A stretch of DNA of 64,000 nucleotides. It comes from Pedobacter cryoconitis. Its GTDB lineage: Bacteria; Bacteroidota; Bacteroidia; Sphingobacteriales; Sphingobacteriaceae. Below, piece by piece: positions 16,321-24,314 of the stretch. The translations under genes and the position numbers were made by a program. The stretch is from contig NZ_JACHCC010000012.1 of NCBI RefSeq assembly GCF_014207135.1, forward strand, positions 62,001 through 126,000, in the 5' to 3' direction. The notes beneath the pieces were generated by a model that was not told the origin of the DNA, did not search any database, and saw nothing but the letters and a program-made list of their open reading frames with translations. Every line of letters begins with the position of its first letter. Position 1 is the stretch's first letter.

Positions 16321-16689
16321 TTAACTGATTGATTTTCCAAATGGAGAGAAAGCCAGGTTCATGAGTTTAAAGTGTTGTCTTCCAAAAGGAATACCGACAA
16401 TGGTAAGACATAATAGTATACCGAAAAACAGGTGAGTCAGCGCAATCCAAAAACCACCAAAGAGCAGCCATATGATATTCATGATGGTAGAAAGACAACC
16501 TGTATTGGATGATGTGTCCGTAATCCTGACCCCAAAAGGGGCAAGGCCGACAAAGGCAAATTTAAAACACTGTAATCCGAATGGAATACCTATGATGGTC
16601 AGGCATAAAATCAATCCGCCAATAATATATTCGAAAAAGATAAATATCCCTCCAAAAACAATCCATATAATGTTACCTATTAAATTCAT
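16321..16689 (-). CDS. yccF: YccF domain-containing membrane protein
   Basis: A 122-residue membrane protein made of two similar YccF units. Each has a hydrophobic segment, then LCLTIIGIPFGLQCFK or LCLTIVGIPFGRQHFK, then APFG or SPFG. The two copies (about 1-54 and 66-119) are joined by a short hydrophilic loop. Family members are small inner-membrane proteins of unknown function; the length is normal. Monocistronic. Confidence 0.9.
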   Translation of the reverse strand: MNLIGNIIWIVFGGIFIFFEYIIGGLILCLTIIGIPFGLQCFKFAFVGLAPFGVRITDTSSNTGCLSTIMNIIWLLFGGFWIALTHLFFGILLCLTIVGIPFGRQHFKLMNLAFSPFGKSIS

Positions 16690-16810
16690 TTTGTATTTTT
16701 ATAATTAAGATGGAAAATGATAAGTTTAGTTACAGTAATTAAAATTTTCTTGTTTACTGAGAAGAACCATAGTCCAATAGAATCAAAATTAAATTTTATA
16801 TCCGAAAGTT

Positions 16811-17503
16811 ATGCCGAAGTCAACATCAGAAATCCCGGTTTCATGTCTGGATTTTTTGAAATCATTAGCAGAAAATAATAACCGTGACTGGTTTAATGCA
16901 CATAAAGACGAATTTATTGAACAGCAGTCATTTATAGAGAATTTTGCAGATGAGCTGCTGCGGGAGTTGAATGTTCACGATGTCATAGAAACGCAATCAG
17001 GTAAGAAAAGTCTTCAGCGTATTTACAGGGATACGCGGTTCTCGAAGGACAAGACACCTTACAAAAATAATTGGAGTGGTGGTTTTGCAAGAGCTACCAA
17101 ACAAAAAAGGGGAGGGTATTATTTCCATATAGAGCCGGGCAATAGCTTCATAAGTGGTGGGTTCTGGGGGCCTGATACACAAGACTTAAAACGTATCCGT
17201 GAAGAGATCAGCGCAGATCCTGCTCCACTTAGAAAGATATTAAATGATAAATCTTTCATATCAACATTCGGTGTTTTAAAGGGAGAACAGCTGAAGACAA
17301 CCCCTAAAGGATTTGATGCGTCCGATGAAGCTATTGATCTGCTGCGTTACAAGCAGTTTTTATTGAGAAGGAAATTTACAGACGAGGAAGTAACAGATCC
17401 TTCTTTTGTAAAGGAGGCTGGTCAGACGTTTAAGAATATGCGGCCTTTCTTTGATTATATGAGCGAGGTGCTGACTACTGATATCAATGGACTGGCTATT
17501 TGA
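16811..17503 (+). CDS. DUF2461 domain-containing protein
   Basis: A 230-residue protein of the DUF2461/TIGR02453 family. Recognisable stretches are FLKSLAENNNRDWFNAHKDE near the N-terminus, RIYRDTRFSKDKTPYKNNW, GGYYFHIEPGNSFISGGFW and LRYKQFLLRRKF. These conserved blocks are diagnostic, but no activity is known for the family. The start ATG at 16811 gives the normal length. It stands alone between YccF (divergent) and the M61 peptidase. Confidence 0.92.
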   Translation: MPKSTSEIPVSCLDFLKSLAENNNRDWFNAHKDEFIEQQSFIENFADELLRELNVHDVIETQSGKKSLQRIYRDTRFSKDKTPYKNNWSGGFARATKQKRGGYYFHIEPGNSFISGGFWGPDTQDLKRIREEISADPAPLRKILNDKSFISTFGVLKGEQLKTTPKGFDASDEAIDLLRYKQFLLRRKFTDEEVTDPSFVKEAGQTFKNMRPFFDYMSEVLTTDINGLAI

Positions 17504-17636
17504 GAGGTGGTTTGGGAAGAGGCGTTAACACTAATTAACAGTAGATAACTTTGGTTTAACAAAAAGATATTTTTTGTACGCTATTCTTGTAACAGAATTA
17601 GTAATACTGAATCAAACAAAGATCAATTATATTAAT

Positions 17637-19496
17637 ATGATGAAAAAATATTTTATCCCTCTTTTGCTGCTGGCAATTTCCAGCACTGCTTTTGCGCAGA
17701 AAAGCTCTTCAAACTACAAGTATAGCATCAATTTAAATGATGTGGTGGAAGATAAGCTACAGGTTACTTTACTTACACCAAAACTAAAGAGTGGTGAAGC
17801 GGTATTTCATCTTCCTAAAATGGTTCCTGGTACTTATGCTATTTATGATTTCGGGCGTTATATTTCGGCCTTTAAAGCTTTTGATAAAAAAGGAAATCAG
17901 CTGAAGGTTAATCAGACAGATTTGAATTCCTGGAAAATATCTGATGCCGGAAATCTTTCAAAAATCACTTATATGGTGGATGATAGCTGGGATAGCCCTG
18001 AAATTAAAGGGCCCGAAATCTTTCAGCCGGCGGGAACTGATATAGAAAAGGATAAGGTATTTGTGATCAATAATTTTGGTTTCTTCGGTTATTTTGACGG
18101 AGAGAAAAGTATTCCGTTTGAGGTAACAGTTACCAAACCAGCAGCTTTCTTCGGTTCGACTTCTCTCCAGGCTAATCACCTGAATCCAACTACTGATCAG
18201 TATAACGTTCCTGATTATTACAGTCTGGCTGATGCACCCATCATGTATAATAAACCTGATACAACGGTTTTACATATTGGCGGAGCGGATATTTTAATCT
18301 CTCTGTATTCACCTAATCAAAAGGCTACTTCTGCGGATATTGCTAAAGGACTGAAAAATATGCTGGAAGCACAAAAAGAATATCTTGGAGGAACATTACC
18401 GGTAAATAAATATGCGTTTATTATAAGTTTAACAGACAATACACATATCAGGAGCTATGGTGCTTTAGAGCATTCTTATTCTTCTTTCTATTTCTTACCC
18501 GAGTCTTTTAATCCTGCACAGCTGGCTGAAACAGTTAAAAATACTGCTTCCCATGAATTTTTTCATATTGTAACTCCGCTGAGCATTCATAGTGAAGAAA
18601 TTGGTGCATTTGATTACGATCATCCTAAAATGTCTGAACATTTATGGATGTATGAAGGGCTTACAGAATATGCTGCTCATCATATGCAATTGAAGTATGG
18701 GCTGGTTGATTTCAATAGTTATCTGAAGACTCAGGCCGAAAAGTTAAATGAAGCAATGCATTTTAACGATACACTGGCTTTCACCCGTATGTCTAAAGGT
18801 GTACTGGATACTTTTGCGAATCAGTATAATAATGTTTATGCAAAAGGAGCCCTGATCGGACTTTGTCTTGATATTAAACTTCGTCAGTTGTCGAATGGAA
18901 AATATGGAACCCAGAATTTGATGAAAGACCTGTCGAAGACTTATGGAAAAACAAAATCTTTTAAAGATGACGAGTTGTTTGCGACTATTACCAAACTGAC
19001 CTATCCTGAAATCGGGGATTTCTTAAATAGCTATGTAGCTGGTACTAAAAAACTGCCTTATAAGGAGATTTTTGCCTCTATAGGAGTGGATTATGAACCC
19101 TTTATAAATGTTAAAAAAGCAAATTTCGGAAAAATGGGGCTGGGTTATAATAATCAAACCAATAGATTGTTTGTGGCAGATACAACAGGGATGAACAGTT
19201 ACGGGAAGAAAATGGGTTATCAGAAAGGTGATGAACTGGTAAGTATTAACGGTCAGAGTATCCCTGAAATTTCAAAAGTGAGGCAATTTCTGGATAGTGT
19301 ACGTACTAATCTAAAAGAAGGTATGCTTACTGTAGTGGTATCGAGAAAAGATAGTAATGGCAAGGCGGCTGAGGTTAAGTTGAGCCAGCCGGTTGAGGTT
19401 CAGGAAGATAAACAATACAATATTCTTAAAGAATATCCGGTATTGACTGATGAGCAGAAAAAGTTGAGAGCAGCCTGGTTAAACACTAAGGTTTAA
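17637..19496 (+). CDS. M61 family (glycyl aminopeptidase-like) secreted metallopeptidase
   Basis: A 619-residue exported peptidase from the ATG at 17637, where a clear signal peptide begins (MMKKYFIPLLLLAISSTAFA, cleavage before Gln21). Upstream in-frame codons to a TTG at 17574 do not look like protein N-terminus. The N-terminal M61 beta domain is followed by the catalytic domain with HEFFH at 306-310 and Glu340 in WMYEGLTEY as third zinc ligand, and a C-terminal PDZ domain (about 500-590; MGYQKGDELVSINGQSI). Relatives cleave N-terminal glycine or act as broad peptidases in the periplasm. It is followed by a terminator shared with a convergent AraC gene. Confidence 0.93.
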   Translation: MMKKYFIPLLLLAISSTAFAQKSSSNYKYSINLNDVVEDKLQVTLLTPKLKSGEAVFHLPKMVPGTYAIYDFGRYISAFKAFDKKGNQLKVNQTDLNSWKISDAGNLSKITYMVDDSWDSPEIKGPEIFQPAGTDIEKDKVFVINNFGFFGYFDGEKSIPFEVTVTKPAAFFGSTSLQANHLNPTTDQYNVPDYYSLADAPIMYNKPDTTVLHIGGADILISLYSPNQKATSADIAKGLKNMLEAQKEYLGGTLPVNKYAFIISLTDNTHIRSYGALEHSYSSFYFLPESFNPAQLAETVKNTASHEFFHIVTPLSIHSEEIGAFDYDHPKMSEHLWMYEGLTEYAAHHMQLKYGLVDFNSYLKTQAEKLNEAMHFNDTLAFTRMSKGVLDTFANQYNNVYAKGALIGLCLDIKLRQLSNGKYGTQNLMKDLSKTYGKTKSFKDDELFATITKLTYPEIGDFLNSYVAGTKKLPYKEIFASIGVDYEPFINVKKANFGKMGLGYNNQTNRLFVADTTGMNSYGKKMGYQKGDELVSINGQSIPEISKVRQFLDSVRTNLKEGMLTVVVSRKDSNGKAAEVKLSQPVEVQEDKQYNILKEYPVLTDEQKKLRAAWLNTKV

Positions 19497-19520
19497 TCAG
19501 ATTGTATTTGAGTTAAAATT

Positions 19521-19559
19521 ACAACAGCAAAGCTGGGCATTGTCCGGCTTTGCTGTTGT
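19521..19559. terminator. Terminator between convergent M61 and AraC genes
   Basis: ACAACAGCAAAGC (19521-19533) pairs perfectly with GCTTTGCTGTTGT (19547-19559) across 13 nt, seven bases before the AraC stop codon on the other strand. Confidence 0.7.
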
Positions 19560-19565
19560 ATGGTA

Positions 19566-20435
19566 TTAAGCAAGGCTATTCGGATCCTTGATTTTTTTGC
19601 GAAAAGTAAGGGCTGTCATTCCGGTCTCTTTGAGAAAAAACCGGGAAAAGTAAGAATGGTTCTCAAAACCAAGATCGTTGGATATTTGCCTTACATTCAG
19701 TTCACTAAAGTACAATAGTCGTTTAGCCTCTGTGATAATTTTATACTTTATCCAGAATGAAACTGTAGAGCCGGTAATCTTCTTTAAGGATTCATTAAGA
19801 TAAGGCTCGGAAATGTGAAGCAGATCGGCATAATCCGAAGGACTTTTATAATTTCTAATGTTTTCATTCAATAGTTTCCTGAATTTCATAGAGAGTTCGA
19901 CTGGTCTTGAACTACTCATATTGAAATCAGGAGAAACGCGGACGTTACTTGCAACCATTTCAAAGAATGCGCGGATTAACGAATGAAGTACATTTAAATT
20001 TACTCCCGCCTGAGGGCGATTTGCTATTTTACCATGTATGATATGAAGGAGGTTGTCATAGTCTTCCAGGTCATTTGACGTTAATGTAACTGGCTCCTGG
20101 AAACCTAACCAACTTTCCAAAGCATTCCTGCATTCTGTGCTTACTAACGAAGGATCTACAGCAACGAACCATCCGTTTGCCTTGAATGTTTTAATCCGAT
20201 AGTGAACCTGCTCAGGTAGAATATAATAGAGTTGATTCGCTTGAACTGTTTTTTCTTCAAAATCTACAATCGTTGAGCCGGAACCTTTCAACATAATGAA
20301 AAATATATAATGATCGTCCCTGTGTGCATCTGAATACTCAGGCTGCCTGTAATCTATATCCTCTTGAGTAAACGGTTTAAGCTGAAATCCCAGATCAGTT
20401 CTGTCCTGTAATTTATGTACTGGAATAGTATTCAT
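19566..20435 (-). CDS. AraC family transcriptional regulator
   Basis: A 289-residue regulator with an N-terminal cupin-like sensor region (about 15-110; YYILPEQVHYRI) and a C-terminal AraC HTH pair (about 185-285). The second helix-turn-helix has the signature VRQISNDLGFENHSYFSRFF followed by KETGMTALTFRKK. It begins 33 nt after the stop of an amidohydrolase gene on the same strand, so it is probably co-transcribed with it and controls it; direct repeats upstream of the amidohydrolase fit an AraC-type binding site (21514-21546). Inducer unknown. Confidence 0.92.
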   Translation of the reverse strand: MNTIPVHKLQDRTDLGFQLKPFTQEDIDYRQPEYSDAHRDDHYIFFIMLKGSGSTIVDFEEKTVQANQLYYILPEQVHYRIKTFKANGWFVAVDPSLVSTECRNALESWLGFQEPVTLTSNDLEDYDNLLHIIHGKIANRPQAGVNLNVLHSLIRAFFEMVASNVRVSPDFNMSSSRPVELSMKFRKLLNENIRNYKSPSDYADLLHISEPYLNESLKKITGSTVSFWIKYKIITEAKRLLYFSELNVRQISNDLGFENHSYFSRFFLKETGMTALTFRKKIKDPNSLA

Positions 20436-20468
20436 TAATTCAAAAATAGTGTTTTTATTCAGGTATTT

Positions 20469-21455
20469 TTAAGGCTGAAGCCCTAGTAATTTATCTGCAT
20501 TTCCGTGTGCAATTTTTGCCACTTGTTCTGGTGGAAGCTGAATTCCGTTCAGAAAGTCTATGCCCATCTGATTGCTGCTGAATGGATAATCTACAGAGAG
20601 CATAATATTGTCTATACCGATAGTGTCCAGTGCAATCTGAAGTGGGGGCTGTGTAAAAAATCCACTTGTAGTGATATAAAGCTGTTGTCGGAAAGTGTCT
20701 ATAAGCGTGCGCTGATTCTGTCCGCCATTGCCAGGTTGAAATGATTTGTTCGATCTGTCCCACATGATTGGCAACATTTCGCCCATATGACCTATAATAA
20801 TCTTTAATTTGGGGTAAGTATCAAAGATTCCTGCAACCAAAAGACGTAATACATGAATGGCCGTTTCTGAATGCCATCCCCATCCCCAGCAAGCAATAGG
20901 ATCAAAAGGACCAGTATTATTGCCTATGTTACTATAATAAGCATCCATTACTGCATCTGGCGGAACTCCCGGATGAATATAGATTGGGACACCCAGTTTT
21001 TCAGCTCTTTCAAAAATGGGAGCAAATTTGGGGGCATCAAGAAAATCGCCATTAGTTAGTCCCTTAACCATTGCACCGCGAAACCCATAAGTTTTCACTG
21101 TGCGTTCAAGTTCATCTGCTGCTGCTTCTGGGGCAGTCATCGGAAGATGTGCAAATGCGGTAAACCTCTCAGGATGGTCTTTAATCTTCTCAGCCAGCAG
21201 ATTATTATATTTTGAAGCAAATTCAGGTGCCAGAGTACTGTCTAATAAGTTTACATCTGTATTTTCGACAGAGAGTACCTGCATAGATATGCCTGAATCA
21301 TTCATAGAATTCAAACGTTCACCAGTTATATCAACCAGTTTTGGCATCATTAGGGTTGCGGCACCTGACGGCTTTTTATTCCCCAATATGTCGGCGGGTA
21401 TAAGCTTTGTCATCTCTGGAAATGATACGTGTTCTTCTAATGTTACTATTCTCAT
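20469..21455 (-). CDS. Amidohydrolase family protein (ACMSD/gamma-resorcylate decarboxylase type)
   Basis: A 328-residue metal enzyme of the amidohydrolase-2 superfamily from the ATG at 21455 (MRIVTLEEHVSFPEM), which is the typical family start; upstream codons encode an unrelated hydrophobic stretch. Metal-site features are the N-terminal EEH, His in PIYIHPGVPPD, His in IIGHMGE and Asp in LSVDYPFS. This subgroup includes 2,3-dihydroxybenzoate and gamma-resorcylate decarboxylases, which act on C-C rather than C-N bonds. An aromatic acid is a likely substrate, but this is inference. It heads a two-gene unit with the AraC regulator. Confidence 0.9.
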   Translation of the reverse strand: MRIVTLEEHVSFPEMTKLIPADILGNKKPSGAATLMMPKLVDITGERLNSMNDSGISMQVLSVENTDVNLLDSTLAPEFASKYNNLLAEKIKDHPERFTAFAHLPMTAPEAAADELERTVKTYGFRGAMVKGLTNGDFLDAPKFAPIFERAEKLGVPIYIHPGVPPDAVMDAYYSNIGNNTGPFDPIACWGWGWHSETAIHVLRLLVAGIFDTYPKLKIIIGHMGEMLPIMWDRSNKSFQPGNGGQNQRTLIDTFRQQLYITTSGFFTQPPLQIALDTIGIDNIMLSVDYPFSSNQMGIDFLNGIQLPPEQVAKIAHGNADKLLGLQP

Positions 21456-21491
21456 TTTTAGTAATTTAAATTGAATGTAAAGGAACAATAA

Positions 21492-21546
21492 CAAACTTAG
21501 GTAATCAATAATGAACTCGCGGTAACTATAGCACAATTCGCGGTAA
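21492..21546 (-). promoter_or_regulatory. AraC-type direct repeats and -7 box of the amidohydrolase operon
   Basis: AACTCGCGGTAA (21514-21525) and AATTCGCGGTAA (21535-21546) are direct repeats spaced exactly 21 bp, two helical turns. On the minus strand a TAAGTTTG box (21499-21492) lies downstream, and the nearer repeat covers the place where the -33 box should be, with no good -33 box present. This is the normal geometry of AraC-type activation. Confidence 0.65.
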
Positions 21547-21613
21547 TAACTTTGCAGCCGATAATTATAGATTATACTATATTTTTGTGACTAATGAAGG
21601 TGATCCTAATACT

Positions 21614-22183
21614 ATGTATGAAATACTAAAAGCACATATAGACAAAGTAATACCACTCAGTGATGATGAATTTACCTTTGTAAGTACTCATTTTACCATT
21701 AAAAAGTTTAAGAAAAATCAGTTTCTTATTCAGGAAGGGGAGGCTGTAAGGTATTCTTACTTTGTGATTTCAGGTCTGTTAAAGCTAGTACATACGGATG
21801 ATATGGGTAGCCAGCATATTGTTTCTTTCGCTATGGAAGACTGGTGGGAAAGCGATTTTCAAGCTTATCACAAGCAAAGTAAAGCGACAATGTCTTTACA
21901 GTGCGTTGAAAATACTGAAGTGTTCTGCCTTTCACTCGAAGATTACCAAAAGGTATGTGCAGGCCTTCAAAAGATGGGACATTTTTTTCTTACGAAAGCG
22001 AATAACGGGCACATTGCATCGCAGCAGCGGATATTGTCTTTTCTTACCTCCAATGCGAAGGAACGTTACGCACGACTCGTTAAACAATATCCTTCATTAG
22101 TTCAAAGGGTACCTAAAACCCTGCTTGCTTCTTATCTGGGTGTTTCGCGCGAAACCCTGAGCAGACTTTGGCGTGCTTCTTAG
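21614..22183 (+). CDS. Crp/Fnr family transcriptional regulator
   Basis: A 189-residue protein from the ATG at 21614. A GTG at 21587 is in frame but coincides with the end of a TATTTTTG box (21580-21587), so the transcript probably begins after it. The N-terminal cyclic-nucleotide-binding-like beta roll (about 20-115; GEAVRYSYFVISGLLKLVH) is followed by a dimer helix and a short C-terminal HTH ending LASYLGVSRETLSRLWRAS. Length and the truncated wing are usual for Bacteroidota members. The roll lacks an obvious cAMP-binding RxSxE motif, so it may not bind cAMP. It is divergent from the amidohydrolase operon. Confidence 0.9.
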   Translation: MYEILKAHIDKVIPLSDDEFTFVSTHFTIKKFKKNQFLIQEGEAVRYSYFVISGLLKLVHTDDMGSQHIVSFAMEDWWESDFQAYHKQSKATMSLQCVENTEVFCLSLEDYQKVCAGLQKMGHFFLTKANNGHIASQQRILSFLTSNAKERYARLVKQYPSLVQRVPKTLLASYLGVSRETLSRLWRAS

Positions 22184-22307
22184 TCTTATTTCGATTAGTT
22201 TATATTTGTGATGTTTGTCACGCAAAAATAGAGGGCTTGACCTCATCTTTGTCATGTACAATTTTTAACAACCGTCGTACCTGCAGGGAGACATCAAGAA
22301 CAAAGAA

Positions 22308-22697
22308 ATGGAAAAACAAGTAATTAATCCCTGGAAATGGCAGGACGAACGTAGTTATGCGCAGGCTGTTGAAGTGAAGAATGTAGAAGGTACGCTCTAT
22401 TGTTCCGGGCAAACAGCGATAAGTGCCGATGGTATATCAAGTACGGAAGATATGCAAACCCAGTTAATTCTGGCACTGAAGAATTTGGAACAAGTCATTC
22501 ATGAGGCCGGATACGAATGCAAAGGTATTGTGCGGTTGAATATTTATACTACCTCGACAGCAGAGCTTTGGCCTTATTTTGGTATTTTCCAGGAATGGAT
22601 AGCTAAACATGGCATTAAGCAAGCGCTTACTTTATTGGAAGTGAAAAGTCTTTTTGAAACATTAAAAGTTGAGCTTGAGGCGACAGTGGTGAAATAA
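22308..22697 (+). CDS. RidA family protein
   Basis: A 129-residue protein of the RidA/YjgF/UK114 family. It has VEGTLYCSGQTAISADG, the mid-region QTQLILALKNLEQVIHEAGY, and Tyr/Thr in RLNIYTTSTAEL; the C-terminal TLLEVKSLFETLKVELEATV replaces the Arg105 that binds the imine carboxylate in archetypal RidA with a Lys/Ser region, so it may belong to another Rid subgroup. Archetypal RidA hydrolyses reactive enamines and imines from PLP enzymes in the cytoplasm. It lies 124 nt downstream of the Crp gene and may be its neighbour only. Confidence 0.88.
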   Translation: MEKQVINPWKWQDERSYAQAVEVKNVEGTLYCSGQTAISADGISSTEDMQTQLILALKNLEQVIHEAGYECKGIVRLNIYTTSTAELWPYFGIFQEWIAKHGIKQALTLLEVKSLFETLKVELEATVVK

Positions 22698-22708
22698 GCT
22701 GATTCCAT

Positions 22709-22740
22709 AGACTGTGTTGTCTTTTTAAGATGCACAGTCT
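22709..22740. terminator. Hairpin between RidA and the small convergent gene
   Basis: AGACTGTG (22709-22716) pairs with CACAGTCT (22733-22740) across 16 nt that include a T-run. The right arm overlaps the stop codon of the small minus-strand gene. Weak but well placed as a shared terminator. Confidence 0.4.
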
Positions 22741-22903
22741 ACTTGCTAATAAATGGTTTGTGAGATATGTAAGCTTTATTCATGGTTTGTTGCACTTTGT
22801 ATAGCCGGGTAGCCATTTCAAATCTTTCTTTATAAGTGCGTTTTAAACCTTCTTTCAAAAGTTCTATTTCTGCCTGATCAAATGTCTGTTTGGTTTTTTC
22901 CAT
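22739..22903 (-). CDS. Small hypothetical protein, 54 residues
   Basis: Reading the minus strand from the ATG at 22903 gives a 54-residue, highly charged, helical protein: it begins MEKTKQTFDQAEIELLKEG, continues KRTYKERFEMATRLYKV and ends AYISHKPFISK. Composition is even and codon use like its neighbours, with no rare low-complexity, which favours a real gene. It fills a gap otherwise empty between RidA and the HxlR regulator. I do not recognise the family; the pattern of a basic helical small protein would also suit an orphan antitoxin or a small regulatory protein, but nothing here proves it. Confidence 0.6.
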   Translation of the reverse strand: MEKTKQTFDQAEIELLKEGLKRTYKERFEMATRLYKVQQTMNKAYISHKPFISK

Positions 22904-22992
22904 AATTTATTGATCTTTTGACTATACTCAAAATTACATAAAATTCTGTCAGTAGCAATACGTTTTATTACGGTAAGGAAATCGGGTAGTGC

Positions 22993-23346
22993 CTATCTGC
23001 CGGTAATCCTTTTTCTGTGATCCACGCCCCATTCTGATAGTGCTTTAAGAACTTTTTCCAATGTGAGGCCATATTCGGTAAGCTCATATTCAACACCTAT
23101 AGGTTGGGTATTTAAAACAGTTCTTGTGATGAGCTGATTAATTTCTAAATCTTTTAATTCACGACTTAACATTTTGCCCGAAATCCCATTTATCTCACGC
23201 AGAAGATCTGTGAATCTCATTTTATTTAAAAAAAGTGCAGCTACAATTGTAATCTTCCATCGACCATTTAAAATATCCATGGCATCATGTACAGAAAGTA
23301 TTTTCTTACCGCATTTTTCTGTTATTGTTGGGAGATTCTCATCCAT
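22993..23346 (-). CDS. HxlR family transcriptional regulator
   Basis: A 117-residue winged-helix regulator of the HxlR family: HDAMDILNGRWKITIVAALF, then RFTDLLREINGISGKMLSREL and the wing VEYELTEYGLTLEKVLKAL are the family's diagnostic blocks. One Cys (Cys12 in TEKCGKK) lies in the N-terminal helix, where the redox-sensing Cys of Bacillus YodB and HypR also sits. It is divergent from a nitroreductase-like gene with a shared 104-bp control region holding palindromes, the same pairing as in YodB/HypR-regulated loci. Response to quinones or disulfide stress is therefore a reasonable inference. Confidence 0.93.
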   Translation of the reverse strand: MDENLPTITEKCGKKILSVHDAMDILNGRWKITIVAALFLNKMRFTDLLREINGISGKMLSRELKDLEINQLITRTVLNTQPIGVEYELTEYGLTLEKVLKALSEWGVDHRKRITGR

Positions 23347-23365
23347 GATATGTTAGTTAGTATAC

Positions 23366-23429
23366 TTTTTGTCACTGTTACTTTTGGTAACTGTATGACA
23401 AAAATACATAATGCGTTCTTACTTTTGGT
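23366..23429. promoter_or_regulatory. Shared operator/promoter region of HxlR and nitroreductase genes
   Basis: A nested palindrome: outer arms TTTTTGTCA (23366-23374) and TGACAAAAA (23396-23404), inner arms GTTAC and GTAAC (23377-23381, 23387-23391). TTACTTTTGGT at 23378-23388 recurs at 23419-23429, 41 bp on. Possible -7 boxes: TATTTTTG on the minus strand (23406-23399) for HxlR and TACTTTTG (23420-23427) for the reductase, 23 nt before its ATG. Confidence 0.55.
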
Positions 23430-23450
23430 CCATTAATTAATTTTTTAAAA

Positions 23451-24083
23451 ATGGTCTTACTAGAAGCGTTGAATTGGCGATATGCCACAAAAAAAATGAG
23501 TGGACAAGTTGTTCCACAAGACAAGCTTGATTACATTTTAGAAGCAGCCCGGCTTGCTCCATCTTCATCGGGTTTACAACCTTATCGTGTTTTTGTAATT
23601 TCTAATAAAGAATTATTAGAAAAAATAAAGCCTATAGCTTACAACCAAAGCCAGATTACTGATGCTTCACATTTATTGGTTTTTGCGGCCTGGGATGGTT
23701 ATAGCTTAGCTAAAATTGAAGATATCTTTAATAAGATTATTGCTGAAAGAGGTTTACCTGCGGATGCAATGGATGATTATAAAAAGACACTTTGGGGAAT
23801 GTATGAGCCTCTTGGGCAGGAATGGCATGCAAACCATGCTGCGAGACAAGCTTATATTTCATTTGGTCTGGCAATTGGTGCTGCGGCAGAGCAAAGGGTT
23901 GATGCTACTCCAATTGAAGGCTTTTTACCACCTGCTCTGGATGAATTATTAGGTTTGAAAGAATTGGGCTTGAAGAGTGCAGTGATATTAGCGCTGGGTT
24001 ACAGAGATGAACCGAATGACTGGCTGGTGAATATGAAAAAGGTTAGAACTCCAAAAGAAACCTTTATAACAGAAATCATTTAG
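23451..24083 (+). CDS. NAD(P)H-dependent oxidoreductase, nitroreductase family
   Basis: A 210-residue FMN enzyme of the NfsB-like nitroreductase family. It begins LLEALNWRYATKKM, with RYATK contacting FMN phosphate, then LEAARLAPSSSGLQPYRVFV for the isoalloxazine site; ARQAYISFGLAIGAAAEQRVD and LALGYRDEPND are the usual C-terminal blocks. Typical reactions are two-electron reduction of quinones, nitroaromatics or flavins with NAD(P)H in the cytoplasm. It is divergent from an HxlR regulator that probably controls it. A terminator follows before the tRNA gene. Confidence 0.93.
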   Translation: MVLLEALNWRYATKKMSGQVVPQDKLDYILEAARLAPSSSGLQPYRVFVISNKELLEKIKPIAYNQSQITDASHLLVFAAWDGYSLAKIEDIFNKIIAERGLPADAMDDYKKTLWGMYEPLGQEWHANHAARQAYISFGLAIGAAAEQRVDATPIEGFLPPALDELLGLKELGLKSAVILALGYRDEPNDWLVNMKKVRTPKETFITEII

Positions 24084-24116
24084 TTTACGGAGAAGGTTAA
24101 AAAGTCTTAAACAAAA

Positions 24117-24146
24117 AAAGGCGACGTCTGGAGCAACGTCGCCTTT
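24117..24146. terminator. Bidirectional terminator between nitroreductase and tRNA-Arg
   Basis: AAAGGCGACGT (24117-24127) pairs perfectly with ACGTCGCCTTT (24136-24146) across 8 nt, with A's and T's outside. It serves the nitroreductase gene and the tRNA transcribed toward it. Confidence 0.85.
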
Positions 24147-24165
24147 AATTAAGAAATGAATCTCG

Positions 24166-24239
24166 TACACCCAATAGGATTCGAACCTATGACCTACGGT
24201 TTAGAAAACCGTTGCTCTATCCAGCTGAGCTATGGATGC
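24166..24239 (-). tRNA. tRNA-Arg(TCT)
   Basis: The minus strand folds as a complete 74-nt cloverleaf: acceptor GCATCCA with TGGGTGT (G1 and T72 and one internal pair are G-U), D arm GCTC/GAGC, anticodon stem ACGGT/ACCGT with loop TTTCTAA, giving anticodon TCT (reads AGA/AGG Arg), a 5-nt variable loop, and T arm ATAGG-TTCGAAT-CCTAT. The discriminator is A; CCA is not encoded. It stands alone, 59 nt downstream of nothing on its strand but the exonuclease gene start region lies beyond. Confidence 0.97.
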
Positions 24240-24314
24240 GTTTTCCGTTGTTGGAGCGACAAATGTAGGGTTAAAGTACTGTAAACGCAAATTTTTTTTA
24301 AAAAAAATCGTGAA

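Noticed and set aside
21587..21613. GTG start for the Crp gene
   Set aside because: It coincides with a TAnnTTTG box, so the transcript probably begins later; the ATG at 21614 gives normal length.
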